Shown: one piece after another, positions 1 through 7,122 of the stretch | Numbering within the stretch: position 1 is the first letter of the stretch | Layout of the letters: each line of letters opens with the position of its first letter | Assembly (NCBI GenBank): GCA_937914725.1 | Contig: CALDMJ010000209.1 | Coordinates: forward strand, 1-8,788 | Source of the DNA: an uncultured Clostridia bacterium | GTDB lineage: Bacteria; Bacillota; Clostridia; Christensenellales; UBA1242 | Reading direction: 5' to 3' | DNA: 8,788 nt | Position numbers and translations under genes: made by a program | Notes under the pieces: generated by a model | Databases searched by the model: none | What the model was told of the DNA's origin: nothing | The model's input: only the letters and a program-made list of their open reading frames with translations

Positions 1-819
1 CGAAAATGGTAAAAACAAATATTTTTGTCGACTATTAAACAACCCAACACCAAACCACCCGCCTGAGCCTAGTGAGTACAAACTTTGCACGAGTTGAAAC
101 CCCTCATCCTGTGCGCTTGACCACGGGTCAAGAAATGCAGGCAGTCGCTTGAGGCGGTATGGTTCCGCGATTATAAGCAGTGGTATCAAAAATAAAATCG
201 GTACGGCAAGCATTAATAAATGCTTGAGGCGCGCGCCGCCGATAAACAACATAAAAATAAACGTTGCGCCAACACACATAGTAATCGACATATTTGGCTC
301 AAGCATAATTAATACACACATCACCCCCCCGCCGAGCAAAATCGGCAAAAGCGACTTGAATTTGTGCATATTTTCGTGATTTTTTGCTAGATATGCGGCG
401 CAAAATATGACTAAACCAAACTTTGCGAATTCGCTTGGCTGTATCGTGAATGAACCTATGCCAATCCAGCGCGTTGCGCCGTAATTACTGCGCGAAAGCC
501 CCGGCATAAACACTAGCGCAAGCAAAGCGAGGCTCACAATTAATGAAATCAATCCGTATTTTTTTAATATATTGAAGTCTATTTTATAAAGCACAAAACA
601 ACAAATGAGCCCGATTATCACGCCATAAAGTTGTTTACGCGCAAAGAAAAACGAGTCGTTGTATGTTAGTCCTGCTGAATAACTACTTGCCGAATATATC
701 ATTACGACCCCAAATAATGACAAAAACAACACACAAAGTAATATGGGCATATTGATAAAGCGCAAGGGATTCTTGCGCTCGTTGGTGTTTTTGTAGGCAA
801 TCTTTTTCACTATTTCCAT
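1..819 (-). CDS. ftsW: FtsW, SEDS-family peptidoglycan glycosyltransferase (C-terminus beyond the window)
   Basis: This is an open frame of 273 codons from an ATG at 819-817 to the window edge, with no stop. It encodes a polytopic membrane protein of the SEDS family, which polymerises lipid II into glycan strands, here most likely for septal division. A cytoplasmic head of about 23 residues precedes the first membrane segment (about 24-46, with the family-typical IYSAS end). Further family motifs follow: RWIGIG, QPSEFAK, then the large extracellular loop with PYRLKR, QLVQSLYSLGSGG and SRQKYLFLP. The catalytic Asp of the family (in the HTDF-type motif) would lie just past position 1, so activity cannot be judged. 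FtsW is preferred over RodA because murD lies 31 nt upstream, as in the dcw cluster. An AGGTG at 828-824 precedes the ATG by only 4 nt. Within the loop, the usual PW-x-DP is PWSSA here. Confidence 0.93.
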   Translation of the reverse strand, partial: MEIVKKIAYKNTNERKNPLRFINMPILLCVLFLSLFGVVMIYSASSYSAGLTYNDSFFFARKQLYGVIIGLICCFVLYKIDFNILKKYGLISLIVSLALLALVFMPGLSRSNYGATRWIGIGSFTIQPSEFAKFGLVIFCAAYLAKNHENMHKFKSLLPILLGGGVMCVLIMLEPNMSITMCVGATFIFMLFIGGARLKHLLMLAVPILFLIPLLIIAEPYRLKRLPAFLDPWSSAQDEGFQLVQSLYSLGSGGWFGVGLFNSRQKYLFLPFS

Positions 820-850
820 ATTTCACCTATTATTTCTAGTGCTACAACTA

Positions 851-2299
851 TTACTGCAAATCATTAACAATGTGCTTGAAAAAATTACCGCGTTCTTCAT
901 AATTTTTAAAATCGTCAAAACTTGCACACGCGGGACTAAGCAAGACGACTTCACCGCTTTTTGCTTTGAGCATTGCAAATTTTGTGGCGCTTGAGAGTGT
1001 TTCGCACCTAAAGACTTGAATATCGTGACGTTTTTTGAGCGCGTGATATATTTTTTTTTGCATTTTGCCAAAGAGGTATATACTTTTCACATTACTAGGC
1101 AAACGTTGCGCTAAGACGCTGAATTTTTCGCCTTTATCACTGCCACCTAAAAGCAAATTAAGGGGTTTGTTTATCGCGTTGCAAGCGGTTAAACAACTTT
1201 CAATATTTGTGGCTTTACTGTCATTATAATAGTCGACATTTTGCAATCTGCGAACAAACTCAAGTCGATGTGGAGGTGTGTGAAAATTGGAAAGCACGGC
1301 GGCTACGTTTTCGACACTAACTCCAGCCAAAATAGCAACACACGCTGCGCATAACATATTTGATAGATTATGTTCTCCAACATAATTTAGTTTTTCAAGT
1401 CTTACAATTGCGTATGCTATTATTCCGTCGCTAAACATAATTGTTTCGTCTTGAACAAACACGCCTTTGCAAGGTTGCTTTGTGCTGAAATAATAAATTT
1501 GCGGCAAAATATTCTTGGTGTGCTCAAAACAACTATTGTCATCAAAATTAATGACTGCAAAGTCAGTTTTGTTCATATTGTTGAATATTTTGAGTTTTGC
1601 ACTGTAATATTCTTCAATATCCTTGTGAAAGTCAAGGTGGTCGGGTGCAAGATTGAGCAGTGCAGCGATGTGAGGTCGGAAAAATTTTGTTTGCGCTAAC
1701 TGAAAGGATGAACACTCCAAGACTGCCCTATCCACTGGAGTTAATTCCATTGCTTTTTGCGAAAAGGACTTGCCGATGTTTCCGAGCGCAAAGGAATTAT
1801 ATGTTGTGGCAATCATTTCGTGTATAAGTGTAACAGTTGTAGTTTTCCCATTTGTTCCCGTTACCGCAACTACTGGAGCGGCGCAAAGTCTATAGCCAAA
1901 CTCCAATTCTCCGATACATTCAATTTGCCTTTCAGCAATAATTTTACTAAATTTCTTTGCTAATCGCGTTGTTGGACTCAAAATTATCAAGTCCATATCT
2001 TGAACAATTTTTGTGGTCAATTTTTTGACAAAAACAACATTTTTGTCGTTTGAAATCGTCGAGAAATCGGTTGCGTAAATATAAACATTAGCATTTAACC
2101 TTTTGAGTGCATTATATGCGCCCATACCGCTGACTCCAAGTCCACAAATCAAAACATTTTTGTCTCGATACTGTTCAATTGCAGTTACTTTATCTTCACA
2201 TACCCTTTCATCATTTGGCAAAGCGCACGCTTCAAATTCGTTTTCAAAAATATTTTCATATGCATTCAAATTCGTTTCTTGTTTTTTATATTTTATCAC
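851..2299 (-). CDS. murD: MurD, UDP-N-acetylmuramoyl-L-alanine--D-glutamate ligase, with N-terminal extension
   Basis: This cytoplasmic ATP-dependent ligase adds D-glutamate to UDP-MurNAc-L-Ala in peptidoglycan precursor synthesis. The protein has 482 residues against about 450 for the family. Visible in order: the UDP-binding Rossmann start GLGVSGMG (53-60); SPTTR in place of the more usual SPGVP; the ATP-binding P-loop GTNGKTT (148-154); ECSSFQL (195-201); NLAPDHLDFH (216-225); K235 in YYSAKLKIF, the expected carbamylated Lys; GEHNLSN (308-314); HRLE (344-347); NDSKATN (359-365); GGSDKG (386-391); and the closing SPACASFDDF block (455-464). All core catalytic motifs are present. The GTG start at 2299-2297 is supported by GAGG at 2310-2307 with 7 nt spacing. 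It adds about 44 residues of non-family, acidic sequence before the Rossmann fold, and no Met offers an alternative start before that fold. ftsW follows after 31 nt. Confidence 0.95.
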   Translation of the reverse strand: MIKYKKQETNLNAYENIFENEFEACALPNDERVCEDKVTAIEQYRDKNVLICGLGVSGMGAYNALKRLNANVYIYATDFSTISNDKNVVFVKKLTTKIVQDMDLIILSPTTRLAKKFSKIIAERQIECIGELEFGYRLCAAPVVAVTGTNGKTTTVTLIHEMIATTYNSFALGNIGKSFSQKAMELTPVDRAVLECSSFQLAQTKFFRPHIAALLNLAPDHLDFHKDIEEYYSAKLKIFNNMNKTDFAVINFDDNSCFEHTKNILPQIYYFSTKQPCKGVFVQDETIMFSDGIIAYAIVRLEKLNYVGEHNLSNMLCAACVAILAGVSVENVAAVLSNFHTPPHRLEFVRRLQNVDYYNDSKATNIESCLTACNAINKPLNLLLGGSDKGEKFSVLAQRLPSNVKSIYLFGKMQKKIYHALKKRHDIQVFRCETLSSATKFAMLKAKSGEVVLLSPACASFDDFKNYEERGNFFKHIVNDLQ

Positions 2300-2424
2300 G
2301 ATAAAACCTCATATTTATATATACGATTGTCCGCCGCGCAATATGATAAACAAAAAACAATATATTTTTGTTATTCTCAAATTTTATAGTATATACAAAA
2401 CAGCTTCATTTGCCTTAAATAATG
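2300..2424 (-). other. murD leader region, no clear promoter
   Basis: This AT-rich stretch lies between the upstream terminator and the murD start. Because the preceding operon is terminated, a murD promoter should lie here. I see TATACT/TATAAA-like hexamers at about 2385-2395 but no good -35 at a proper distance, so no promoter is called. The only secure element is the GAGG ribosome binding site at 2310-2307. No gene is visible on either strand. Confidence 0.4.
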
Positions 2425-2466
2425 AAAAAAGCAAAACATACTCACGATATGTATGTTTTGCTTTTT
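2425..2466 (-). terminator. Strong intrinsic terminator after the iscS-iscU-like operon
   Basis: A perfect 16-bp inverted repeat has arms at 2466-2451 and 2441-2426 and a 9-nt loop at 2450-2442. On the minus strand the stem ends in a run of six T (2430-2425). It begins 24 nt after the stop of the IscU-like gene. The other strand also ends in five T, so it may act in both directions. Confidence 0.85.
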
Positions 2467-2489
2467 ATTTAATTAATCGTAAATTAAAA

Positions 2490-3125
2490 TTAATTTGTTG
2501 ATTTTCCAAAATATTTCGCCAAAATTGAAGCACCACTCAAGTGTTCTTGAGTTTCTTCAGTTGGTTGTTCGTTGTCAGGTTCAATTGTGCCATTATTTTC
2601 AACACCTTCTTCATTTTCTTCCGCTTCATAATTTTCAAATTCGACTGTGTTTTCGGCAAGGTCTTCAAACTGTCCGTTTTCATCCATTGATGCAAGGTGT
2701 TCCTTAATCTCTTCATCGCTCATTCCTTGCTCGCGCAATCTTTGCTTTTCAAGACGACGCATTTTTTTGTGGTAGTCATTAATTGCATCGTTAATTGCAT
2801 TCATCGCCAAAATGGGTGCGTATAATCTTGCTCGAGGAATTTCGCCAAGTCCGTCAATGATTTGCACTTCGTGCAATTCTTCCGCTTCACTTACTGAAAG
2901 TCCAATAAGCGTTTGGCAAGTAGCATCCGCGACTGCGATAACTACTGCGCTGCCAAAGGCTTTGAATTTTGCGTCCTCGATAATTCCGTCCTCATCGACA
3001 AGCAAATAGAATTTTATAATTTCATTTGTGTTTGGATCTTGCGCCATTCCAACGCCGTTTGCACCTCTCAATGTACCAACAAATTGAGGATTTGCAAATC
3101 TATTCATTATTTCATTATTGTACAT
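2490..3125 (-). CDS. iscU: NifU/IscU-like protein lacking all three Fe-S ligand cysteines, with acidic C-terminal tail
   Basis: Residues 1-118 align by eye with the IscU/NifU-N fold: the start MYNNEIMNRFANPQFVG, ANGVG, then the three ligand blocks, ending in AINDY. The usual ligands are gone. The first block, normally NPxCGD, is DPNTNE (Cys to T33, Asp to E35). The second, normally FGCG, is FGSA (Cys to S59). The third, normally HCS, is YAP (Cys to A103, His to Y102). The only cysteine in the protein is C70, at a site that is not a ligand. Classical cluster assembly is therefore unlikely. Residues 119-211 form an extension: a charged helix, then a Glu/Asn-rich low-complexity stretch, ending in GASILAKYFGKSTN. 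The ATG at 3125 has AGGAGAG (3139-3133) at 7 nt. The gene overlaps the end of iscS by 11 nt, which implies translational coupling and a partnership with the desulfurase. It could be a repurposed sulfur acceptor or a regulator; the function is not known. Confidence 0.88.
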   Translation of the reverse strand: MYNNEIMNRFANPQFVGTLRGANGVGMAQDPNTNEIIKFYLLVDEDGIIEDAKFKAFGSAVVIAVADATCQTLIGLSVSEAEELHEVQIIDGLGEIPRARLYAPILAMNAINDAINDYHKKMRRLEKQRLREQGMSDEEIKEHLASMDENGQFEDLAENTVEFENYEAEENEEGVENNGTIEPDNEQPTEETQEHLSGASILAKYFGKSTN

Positions 3126-4305
3126 TGTTAAACTCTCCTATGCTAGATTTTGTGAGCGGCGACATTGAGCGCAATTTTTTGACAACTGCCACCAATTTTT
3201 CTACAACATAGTCAATTTCTTCTTTTGATATGTTCTTTGAAATGGAAATTCTAATTGTTCCACTTGCAAGTTCAGGGCTCAATTTGATTGCTTGCAGCAC
3301 GTATGACGGCTCTGGTGAACCGACGCTGCACGCTGAACCGACTGATACGGCAATTCCCTCAAGGTCAAGCATCATCATCAACGCTTCGCCCTCCACCATA
3401 CCGAATGAGAGGTTAATGCTATTTGGTAGACGTTGGTATTTGTGCCCATTTAATTTGACATATGGAATTTCTTGCATCACTTTGTCGACAAAGTAGTCAC
3501 GCATCTTTCTCAATTTTTGGCTGTTGATGATAATGTCGCGGCAAGCGATTTCACACGCTTTGCCAAGCCCGACTGCACCTGCAACGTTGACTGTTCCGCC
3601 ACGTAAATTCCTCTCTTGATGCCCGCCGTGGATGAGGGGTGCGATTTCGACCCCGTTTTTGATATACAATGCGCCGATACCTTTTGGTCCGTTGATTTTA
3701 TGCCCTGAGAGCGTCAACATATCAATACCCATTTCCTTGACGTTGATATTGACGGCACCAATGGCTTGAGTTGCGTCCGTGTGGAACAATACGCCACGCT
3801 CTTTGACAGTTTGCGCGATTGCTTTAATGTTTTGGATTGTGCCGATTTCATTATTTGCACTCATAACTGACACAAGCAATGTGTCGCTATCGAGGTTGTG
3901 CAAAAGTTCCGCAATACTGACAAGTCCATCGGAATCGACTGGAAGATATGTTATTTTAAAACCACGATTTTCCAAGTATTTACAAGTTTCCAAAACTGAT
4001 GGGTGCTCAATTTGAGATGTGATAATGTGCTTTTTGCCAGTGCTAGCGTACTTTTCCGCAATACCAATCAAAGCCCAGTTGTTTGACTCGGTTGCTCCGC
4101 TTGTAAAATAAATTTCTTCAGGGTTTGCACCAATAGCTTTAGCAATTCTTTCGCGCGCGGTATCAAGCGCTGAGTTTGCTTCGCGACCAAATGAGTGTAG
4201 CGAGTGTGGATTCCCGTATTCAAGTGTAAAATACGGCATCATTTCATTCAGCACTTCGCTTGAAACAAATGTTGATGCTGCATTGTCTAAATAAATTTTG
4301 TTCAT
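3115..4305 (-). CDS. iscS: Cysteine desulfurase, NifS/IscS type
   Basis: This is a PLP enzyme that removes sulfur from L-cysteine as a persulfide for Fe-S clusters, tRNA thiolation or other acceptors. In the 396-residue protein I see the start MNKIYLDNAAST, H101 (IEHPSV), D177 and Q180 (HTDATQ), the PLP lysine K203 (SGHKINGPKG), the persulfide cysteine C326 in GSACSVGSPEPSYVL, and the closing TIRIS motif. The long Cys loop is typical of the IscS/NifS class rather than the SufS class. All catalytic residues are present. The frame is open 11 codons further upstream, to 4338, but the ATG at 4305 is chosen because AGGAG (4317-4313) sits 7 nt before it and the promoter's expected transcription start is near 4322. 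It is the first gene of a two-gene operon with the cysteine-less IscU-like gene. I see no iscR or mnmA beside it. Confidence 0.96.
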   Translation of the reverse strand: MNKIYLDNAASTFVSSEVLNEMMPYFTLEYGNPHSLHSFGREANSALDTARERIAKAIGANPEEIYFTSGATESNNWALIGIAEKYASTGKKHIITSQIEHPSVLETCKYLENRGFKITYLPVDSDGLVSIAELLHNLDSDTLLVSVMSANNEIGTIQNIKAIAQTVKERGVLFHTDATQAIGAVNINVKEMGIDMLTLSGHKINGPKGIGALYIKNGVEIAPLIHGGHQERNLRGGTVNVAGAVGLGKACEIACRDIIINSQKLRKMRDYFVDKVMQEIPYVKLNGHKYQRLPNSINLSFGMVEGEALMMMLDLEGIAVSVGSACSVGSPEPSYVLQAIKLSPELASGTIRISISKNISKEEIDYVVEKLVAVVKKLRSMSPLTKSSIGEFNNVQ

Positions 4306-4312
4306 TTCATTT

Positions 4313-4317
4313 CTCCT
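4313..4317 (-). promoter_or_regulatory. Ribosome binding site of iscS
   Basis: AGGAG on the minus strand lies 7 nt from the ATG at 4305. It decides this start over the upstream in-frame codon at 4338. Confidence 0.8.
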
Positions 4318-4328
4318 AAGTTGATATA

Positions 4329-4357
4329 ATTTTACCACACATAAGTGATTTTGTCAA
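4329..4357 (-). promoter_or_regulatory. Sigma-A-type promoter of the iscS operon
   Basis: On the minus strand a perfect -35 TTGACA (4357-4352), a 17-nt spacer and a -10 TAAAAT (4334-4329) are present. A TGG just before the -10 makes it an extended -10 promoter. The expected start near 4322 leaves a leader of only about 17 nt, containing little more than the ribosome binding site. There is therefore no room for a riboswitch or attenuator. Confidence 0.85.
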
Positions 4358-4366
4358 TAATGGTTG

Positions 4367-4385
4367 TGTCATTTTATAAAAGACA
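4367..4385. promoter_or_regulatory. Possible operator: interrupted inverted repeat just upstream of the iscS promoter
   Basis: TGTC and GACA flank an inner TTTT-AT-AAAA, giving two 4-bp half-arms with one extra base on one side. It ends about 10 bp upstream of the -35, a position where an activator or repressor could bind. The inner part is AT-rich and could arise by chance. Confidence 0.25.
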
Positions 4386-4400
4386 TAATATAGTTTGCCT

Positions 4401-4432
4401 AAAAAAATATTTATATAAACTGAAAGTTTATA
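4401..4432 (-). terminator. Probable terminator of the rseP/PolC-like unit
   Basis: A perfect 8-bp inverted repeat has arms at 4432-4425 and 4421-4414 and a 3-nt loop, and starts 2 nt after the TGA stop of the PolC-like gene. A run of seven T follows at 4407-4401. The stem is AT-rich and the T run begins 6 nt after it, so it may be weak. It supports a natural gene end rather than a broken gene. Confidence 0.5.
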
Positions 4433-4434
4433 AT

Positions 4435-6027
4435 TCAAACAAGTTTTTGCAAAACTTTTGCCGCGGCAACGGCGTCGTCAAGCGCGCGGTGCGCTGAAAC
4501 AAGTTCGACATCAAGCGCAGTAACAACAGTTTTTAGTTTGTAATTGGGCAAACCCTTCAATTTTTTGCGCGCAACGACAAGTGCGTCGATTTGCTCGTTG
4601 TCAAAGTTGTATAATATGGATTTACCGTATTTATCAAGAAATTTTGCATCGAAATCAATATTATATGCGGAAAGCACACACCCGCGCGTGAACTTATAAA
4701 AATCCGCTAGCACCAGCTCATATGGTGGCGCATCTTCGACCATTTCTTGCGTTATGTGTGTCAGGTTAGTGATTTCTTCGGGAATTGGGACGGGAGGCTT
4801 AACTAAACTTTCAAACGCATCAGTCAGTTTGCCTTTTTCGATTTTGACAGCACCAAGTTCTAGTATATAACAGTCCTCGACACTGAGCCCTGTAGTTTCA
4901 AAGTCAAACATAACAACATCGTGAGTCATAAGGTACTCTGAAATTTCTTCTTCTTTTTTTTCTTCAAGCAAGTTCATTTGCGACATTTCTATGTATGGCT
5001 CGGGTTTTACTACTAGATATTCGTCAAATGGTTTACGCCATTGTATATTTTCTTCGGGCTTTTCGCCAAGTCGTGCGAACGCGATGGCGCTAATTTTAAA
5101 CGACCAACGGTTGTTGAAACTGTCTAGGTCTCCACAAAATGCGACAGTGTCCCCCACTTTTAGTTGTTTGATTGTTTCAGTCGTGTTTTGTGTTGGGAAA
5201 TATACGCAAGTTATTTTGCCCCAATAGTCTTCAATTGTGAAGTTGTACAAGGTCTTTTCTTTCACTTCCTCGTCCTGCTTTGCCTTTTTCGGCGTGTATG
5301 TGCGCTCGCGAATGTCTTGGATTGTGCCAGCGATGACAAGTTTCTCGCCAGCGGTCTTTAGTTGGTCAAGACGAATTGCAACTTCTTCGGGAACATCGTT
5401 TATAAATTTTTCAACAATCTCAAAGTTAAAGTATTTATCCTCATCAGGAATAGAAACGTCGCGCAAGATTGAAAGTTCCGTTGCGTGGTTGTCGTTCATT
5501 TTCAAAACGCTTGCAAGGTCTTGCTCGACAAGGTCGCTTTTGAGCGCGATTTCAAAATTTGCACAAATGCTCTCTTCTAAAAACGCTTTGAGCGCAGTTG
5601 CAATGCTTTGCGAAACAAACGCGTCATACAATGATTTTGTCAGGTTTATTGTAACAATAAAGTTGTCATAATTTTCATTTTGCCTTGAGTCGACATAATC
5701 CGCTTGCTCGACATCAAAATTGCTTTTTGTAAGCATTGTATCGACAAATTTTGCATTTTCTTTGAAAAATTGTTCAGCAAAATGCCAAACGACTTCGACG
5801 TCTACATAACTTTTTTTGTAGGCAATAATGACTTTATACTTATGCTCCAAATATTTCTCAGTAGCCTGCATAATTTGCGCTTTTTCAATTTCGGTCATCA
5901 CGCCAAACTTATCGGGGAAAAGAAGTTGGATGCCAACTTCCCCAGTTTTGGTATTAAATTTCACAACATTAAGTTTTAGTTGTTCATATTTTGGATTTAT
6001 TTTTATCAAATAGTCTAAGTATTCCAT
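4435..6027 (-). CDS. PolC-derived protein: PolC N-terminal region, OB fold and DEDDh 3'-5' exonuclease, without PHP or polymerase domains
   Basis: The protein has 530 residues; full PolC has about 1,400. Residues 1-190 resemble the PolC N-terminal domains. Residues about 225-320 resemble the PolC OB fold (VIAGTIQDIRERTYTPKK, then FTIEDYWGKITCVYFP). A Glu/Lys-rich linker of about 45 residues replaces the first part of the PHP domain. Residues about 368-530 are a DnaQ/PolC-type exonuclease with all metal ligands: D375 and E377 in FDFETTG (Exo I), D460 in AYNIDFD (Exo II, with Tyr for the usual His), and H513 and D518 in HRALDD (Exo III). The protein ends at the end of this domain, so the second PHP part and the whole polymerase are missing. 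The ATG at 6027 has AAAGGA at 6039-6034. The gene lies 36 nt behind rseP, the place of polC in Firmicutes. It is likely an active nuclease, perhaps a separate proofreading subunit; that role is inferred. Confidence 0.88.
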   Translation of the reverse strand: MEYLDYLIKINPKYEQLKLNVVKFNTKTGEVGIQLLFPDKFGVMTEIEKAQIMQATEKYLEHKYKVIIAYKKSYVDVEVVWHFAEQFFKENAKFVDTMLTKSNFDVEQADYVDSRQNENYDNFIVTINLTKSLYDAFVSQSIATALKAFLEESICANFEIALKSDLVEQDLASVLKMNDNHATELSILRDVSIPDEDKYFNFEIVEKFINDVPEEVAIRLDQLKTAGEKLVIAGTIQDIRERTYTPKKAKQDEEVKEKTLYNFTIEDYWGKITCVYFPTQNTTETIKQLKVGDTVAFCGDLDSFNNRWSFKISAIAFARLGEKPEENIQWRKPFDEYLVVKPEPYIEMSQMNLLEEKKEEEISEYLMTHDVVMFDFETTGLSVEDCYILELGAVKIEKGKLTDAFESLVKPPVPIPEEITNLTHITQEMVEDAPPYELVLADFYKFTRGCVLSAYNIDFDAKFLDKYGKSILYNFDNEQIDALVVARKKLKGLPNYKLKTVVTALDVELVSAHRALDDAVAAAKVLQKLV

Positions 6028-6063
6028 ATTTATTCCTTTGCAAAATTTCTATCGTTTTACCTT

Positions 6064-7122
6064 TTAGCTTAAGAAGTGAATGACGTCGATTGAAACGACA
6101 AATACGAGCAAAATCATTAAGCCCCAAAAGTGAATTTGCGCCTCGATTTCGCGCTTTATTGGCTTGCGTCGTATCCATTCAATACCTGTGAAAACCATTC
6201 GCGCGCCGTCAAGCGACGGAATCGGCAAAATGTTGAACACGGCAAGGTTGACGGCAATGAAAGGCAGGAACACAAACAGATTCGCAAACGATTGCTCCGT
6301 GTACGACGCAATTGTAGTAATTGTCGATATTGGACCCGTCACGCCGCTGAGCGCGACTTGCCCTGTCAGTAGCATAAACAGGAACTTCAGCACTTGCCAC
6401 GCCATTTCAAACGTCATTGGAACGCTGCGCGCGATTGCTGTCCACAAGCTTTGCGGCGCGGGCGAAACAGTCATACCGAGGTCAAAATAAGTTTTTCCGT
6501 CCTCGCCTGTTTTTGTTGCTATATTTAGATACGATTCAATTTTTTCGCCGTTGCGCTTGATTGTTATCGCGACTGTTTCGCTATCAAGGTGCTTGTTTAG
6601 TAGCACGCTAAAGGTGTTTCCGTTTGAAAAATTTATTTTTTCGCCGTCAATGTGTGTGATTATGTCACTTTTTTGCAAGTGCGCATTTGCGCCACTTGGG
6701 TCTATTGTAGAAATTTTGGGTATGTCGTACCCAAATGAGACTAACAAAATTATTGTGAACAATATTGCGGACAAAAAGTTGAAAAGCACGCCCGAAACTT
6801 GAACAATCAGCCTTTGCCAACACGGCTTTGAATTAAAATCTCCGTCCTTTGTCTCCGCGGAGTCCTCACCCGCAAAGGCACAGTAGCCGCCGAGCGGCAG
6901 CATACGGATTGAAAAAATTTCCCCGTTTTTTTTCTTCTTTGTGTAAATTGCTTTACCAAAACCGATTGAAAATTCGTCTATCTTGAATTTGAAAATCTTG
7001 CCTGCGGTGTAATGCCCAAATTCGTGAATTGTAATCATCAACAATAACACGGCTAATGCAAGTGCTATGTAGCCGATATATGTAAGCACACCCAAAAAGG
7101 TCGTCATTAATTGTGTTACCAT
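6064..7122 (-). CDS. rseP: RseP/RasP, site-2 intramembrane zinc metalloprotease
   Basis: This membrane protease cuts membrane-spanning substrates such as anti-sigma factors, remnant signal peptides and division proteins. It has 352 residues, close to the short Gram-positive form. The zinc site HEFGH (33-37) lies in the first membrane segment, followed by GKIFKFKIDEFSIGFG and LPLGGY. A second membrane segment lies at about 106-130, a single PDZ domain at about 135-200 (IDPSGANA, then HIDGEKI), and two C-terminal segments with the third zinc ligand D305 in NILPIPSLDG. The catalytic set is complete. A full AAGGAGG (7132-7126) lies only 3 nt before the ATG at 7122. The next in-frame Met (residue 6) would be 18 nt away, so 7122 is kept. 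It is separated from cdsA by a terminator, although dxr usually lies between cdsA and rseP in Firmicutes. Confidence 0.95.
   Translation of the reverse strand: MVTQLMTTFLGVLTYIGYIALALAVLLLMITIHEFGHYTAGKIFKFKIDEFSIGFGKAIYTKKKKNGEIFSIRMLPLGGYCAFAGEDSAETKDGDFNSKPCWQRLIVQVSGVLFNFLSAILFTIILLVSFGYDIPKISTIDPSGANAHLQKSDIITHIDGEKINFSNGNTFSVLLNKHLDSETVAITIKRNGEKIESYLNIATKTGEDGKTYFDLGMTVSPAPQSLWTAIARSVPMTFEMAWQVLKFLFMLLTGQVALSGVTGPISTITTIASYTEQSFANLFVFLPFIAVNLAVFNILPIPSLDGARMVFTGIEWIRRKPIKREIEAQIHFWGLMILLVFVVSIDVIHFLS

Noticed and set aside
149..379. Plus-strand reading frame of 76 codons
   Set aside because: It is antisense to ftsW, whose SEDS motifs are clear across the same bases.
2103..2501. Plus-strand reading frame of 132 codons across the murD start and the intergenic region
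   Set aside because: It is antisense to murD and crosses the terminator hairpin. Its composition is unlike a protein and no ribosome binding site is seen.
4306..4434. Possibility that the PolC-like gene is only frameshifted, with the polymerase continuing in another frame
   Set aside because: Only 129 bases remain before iscS. They hold a terminator hairpin and a strong promoter, with no polymerase residues in any minus-strand frame.
4414..4437. TGA read as an amino acid (recoded stop)
   Set aside because: Reading through the TGA of the PolC-like gene gives only seven more codons before TAA. uppS also ends with TGA at its normal family end, so TGA is a stop.
5237..5671. Plus-strand reading frame of 144 codons inside the PolC-like gene
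   Set aside because: It is the mirror of a well-supported minus-strand coding region, Ser/Phe-rich as expected from the complement, with no motif.
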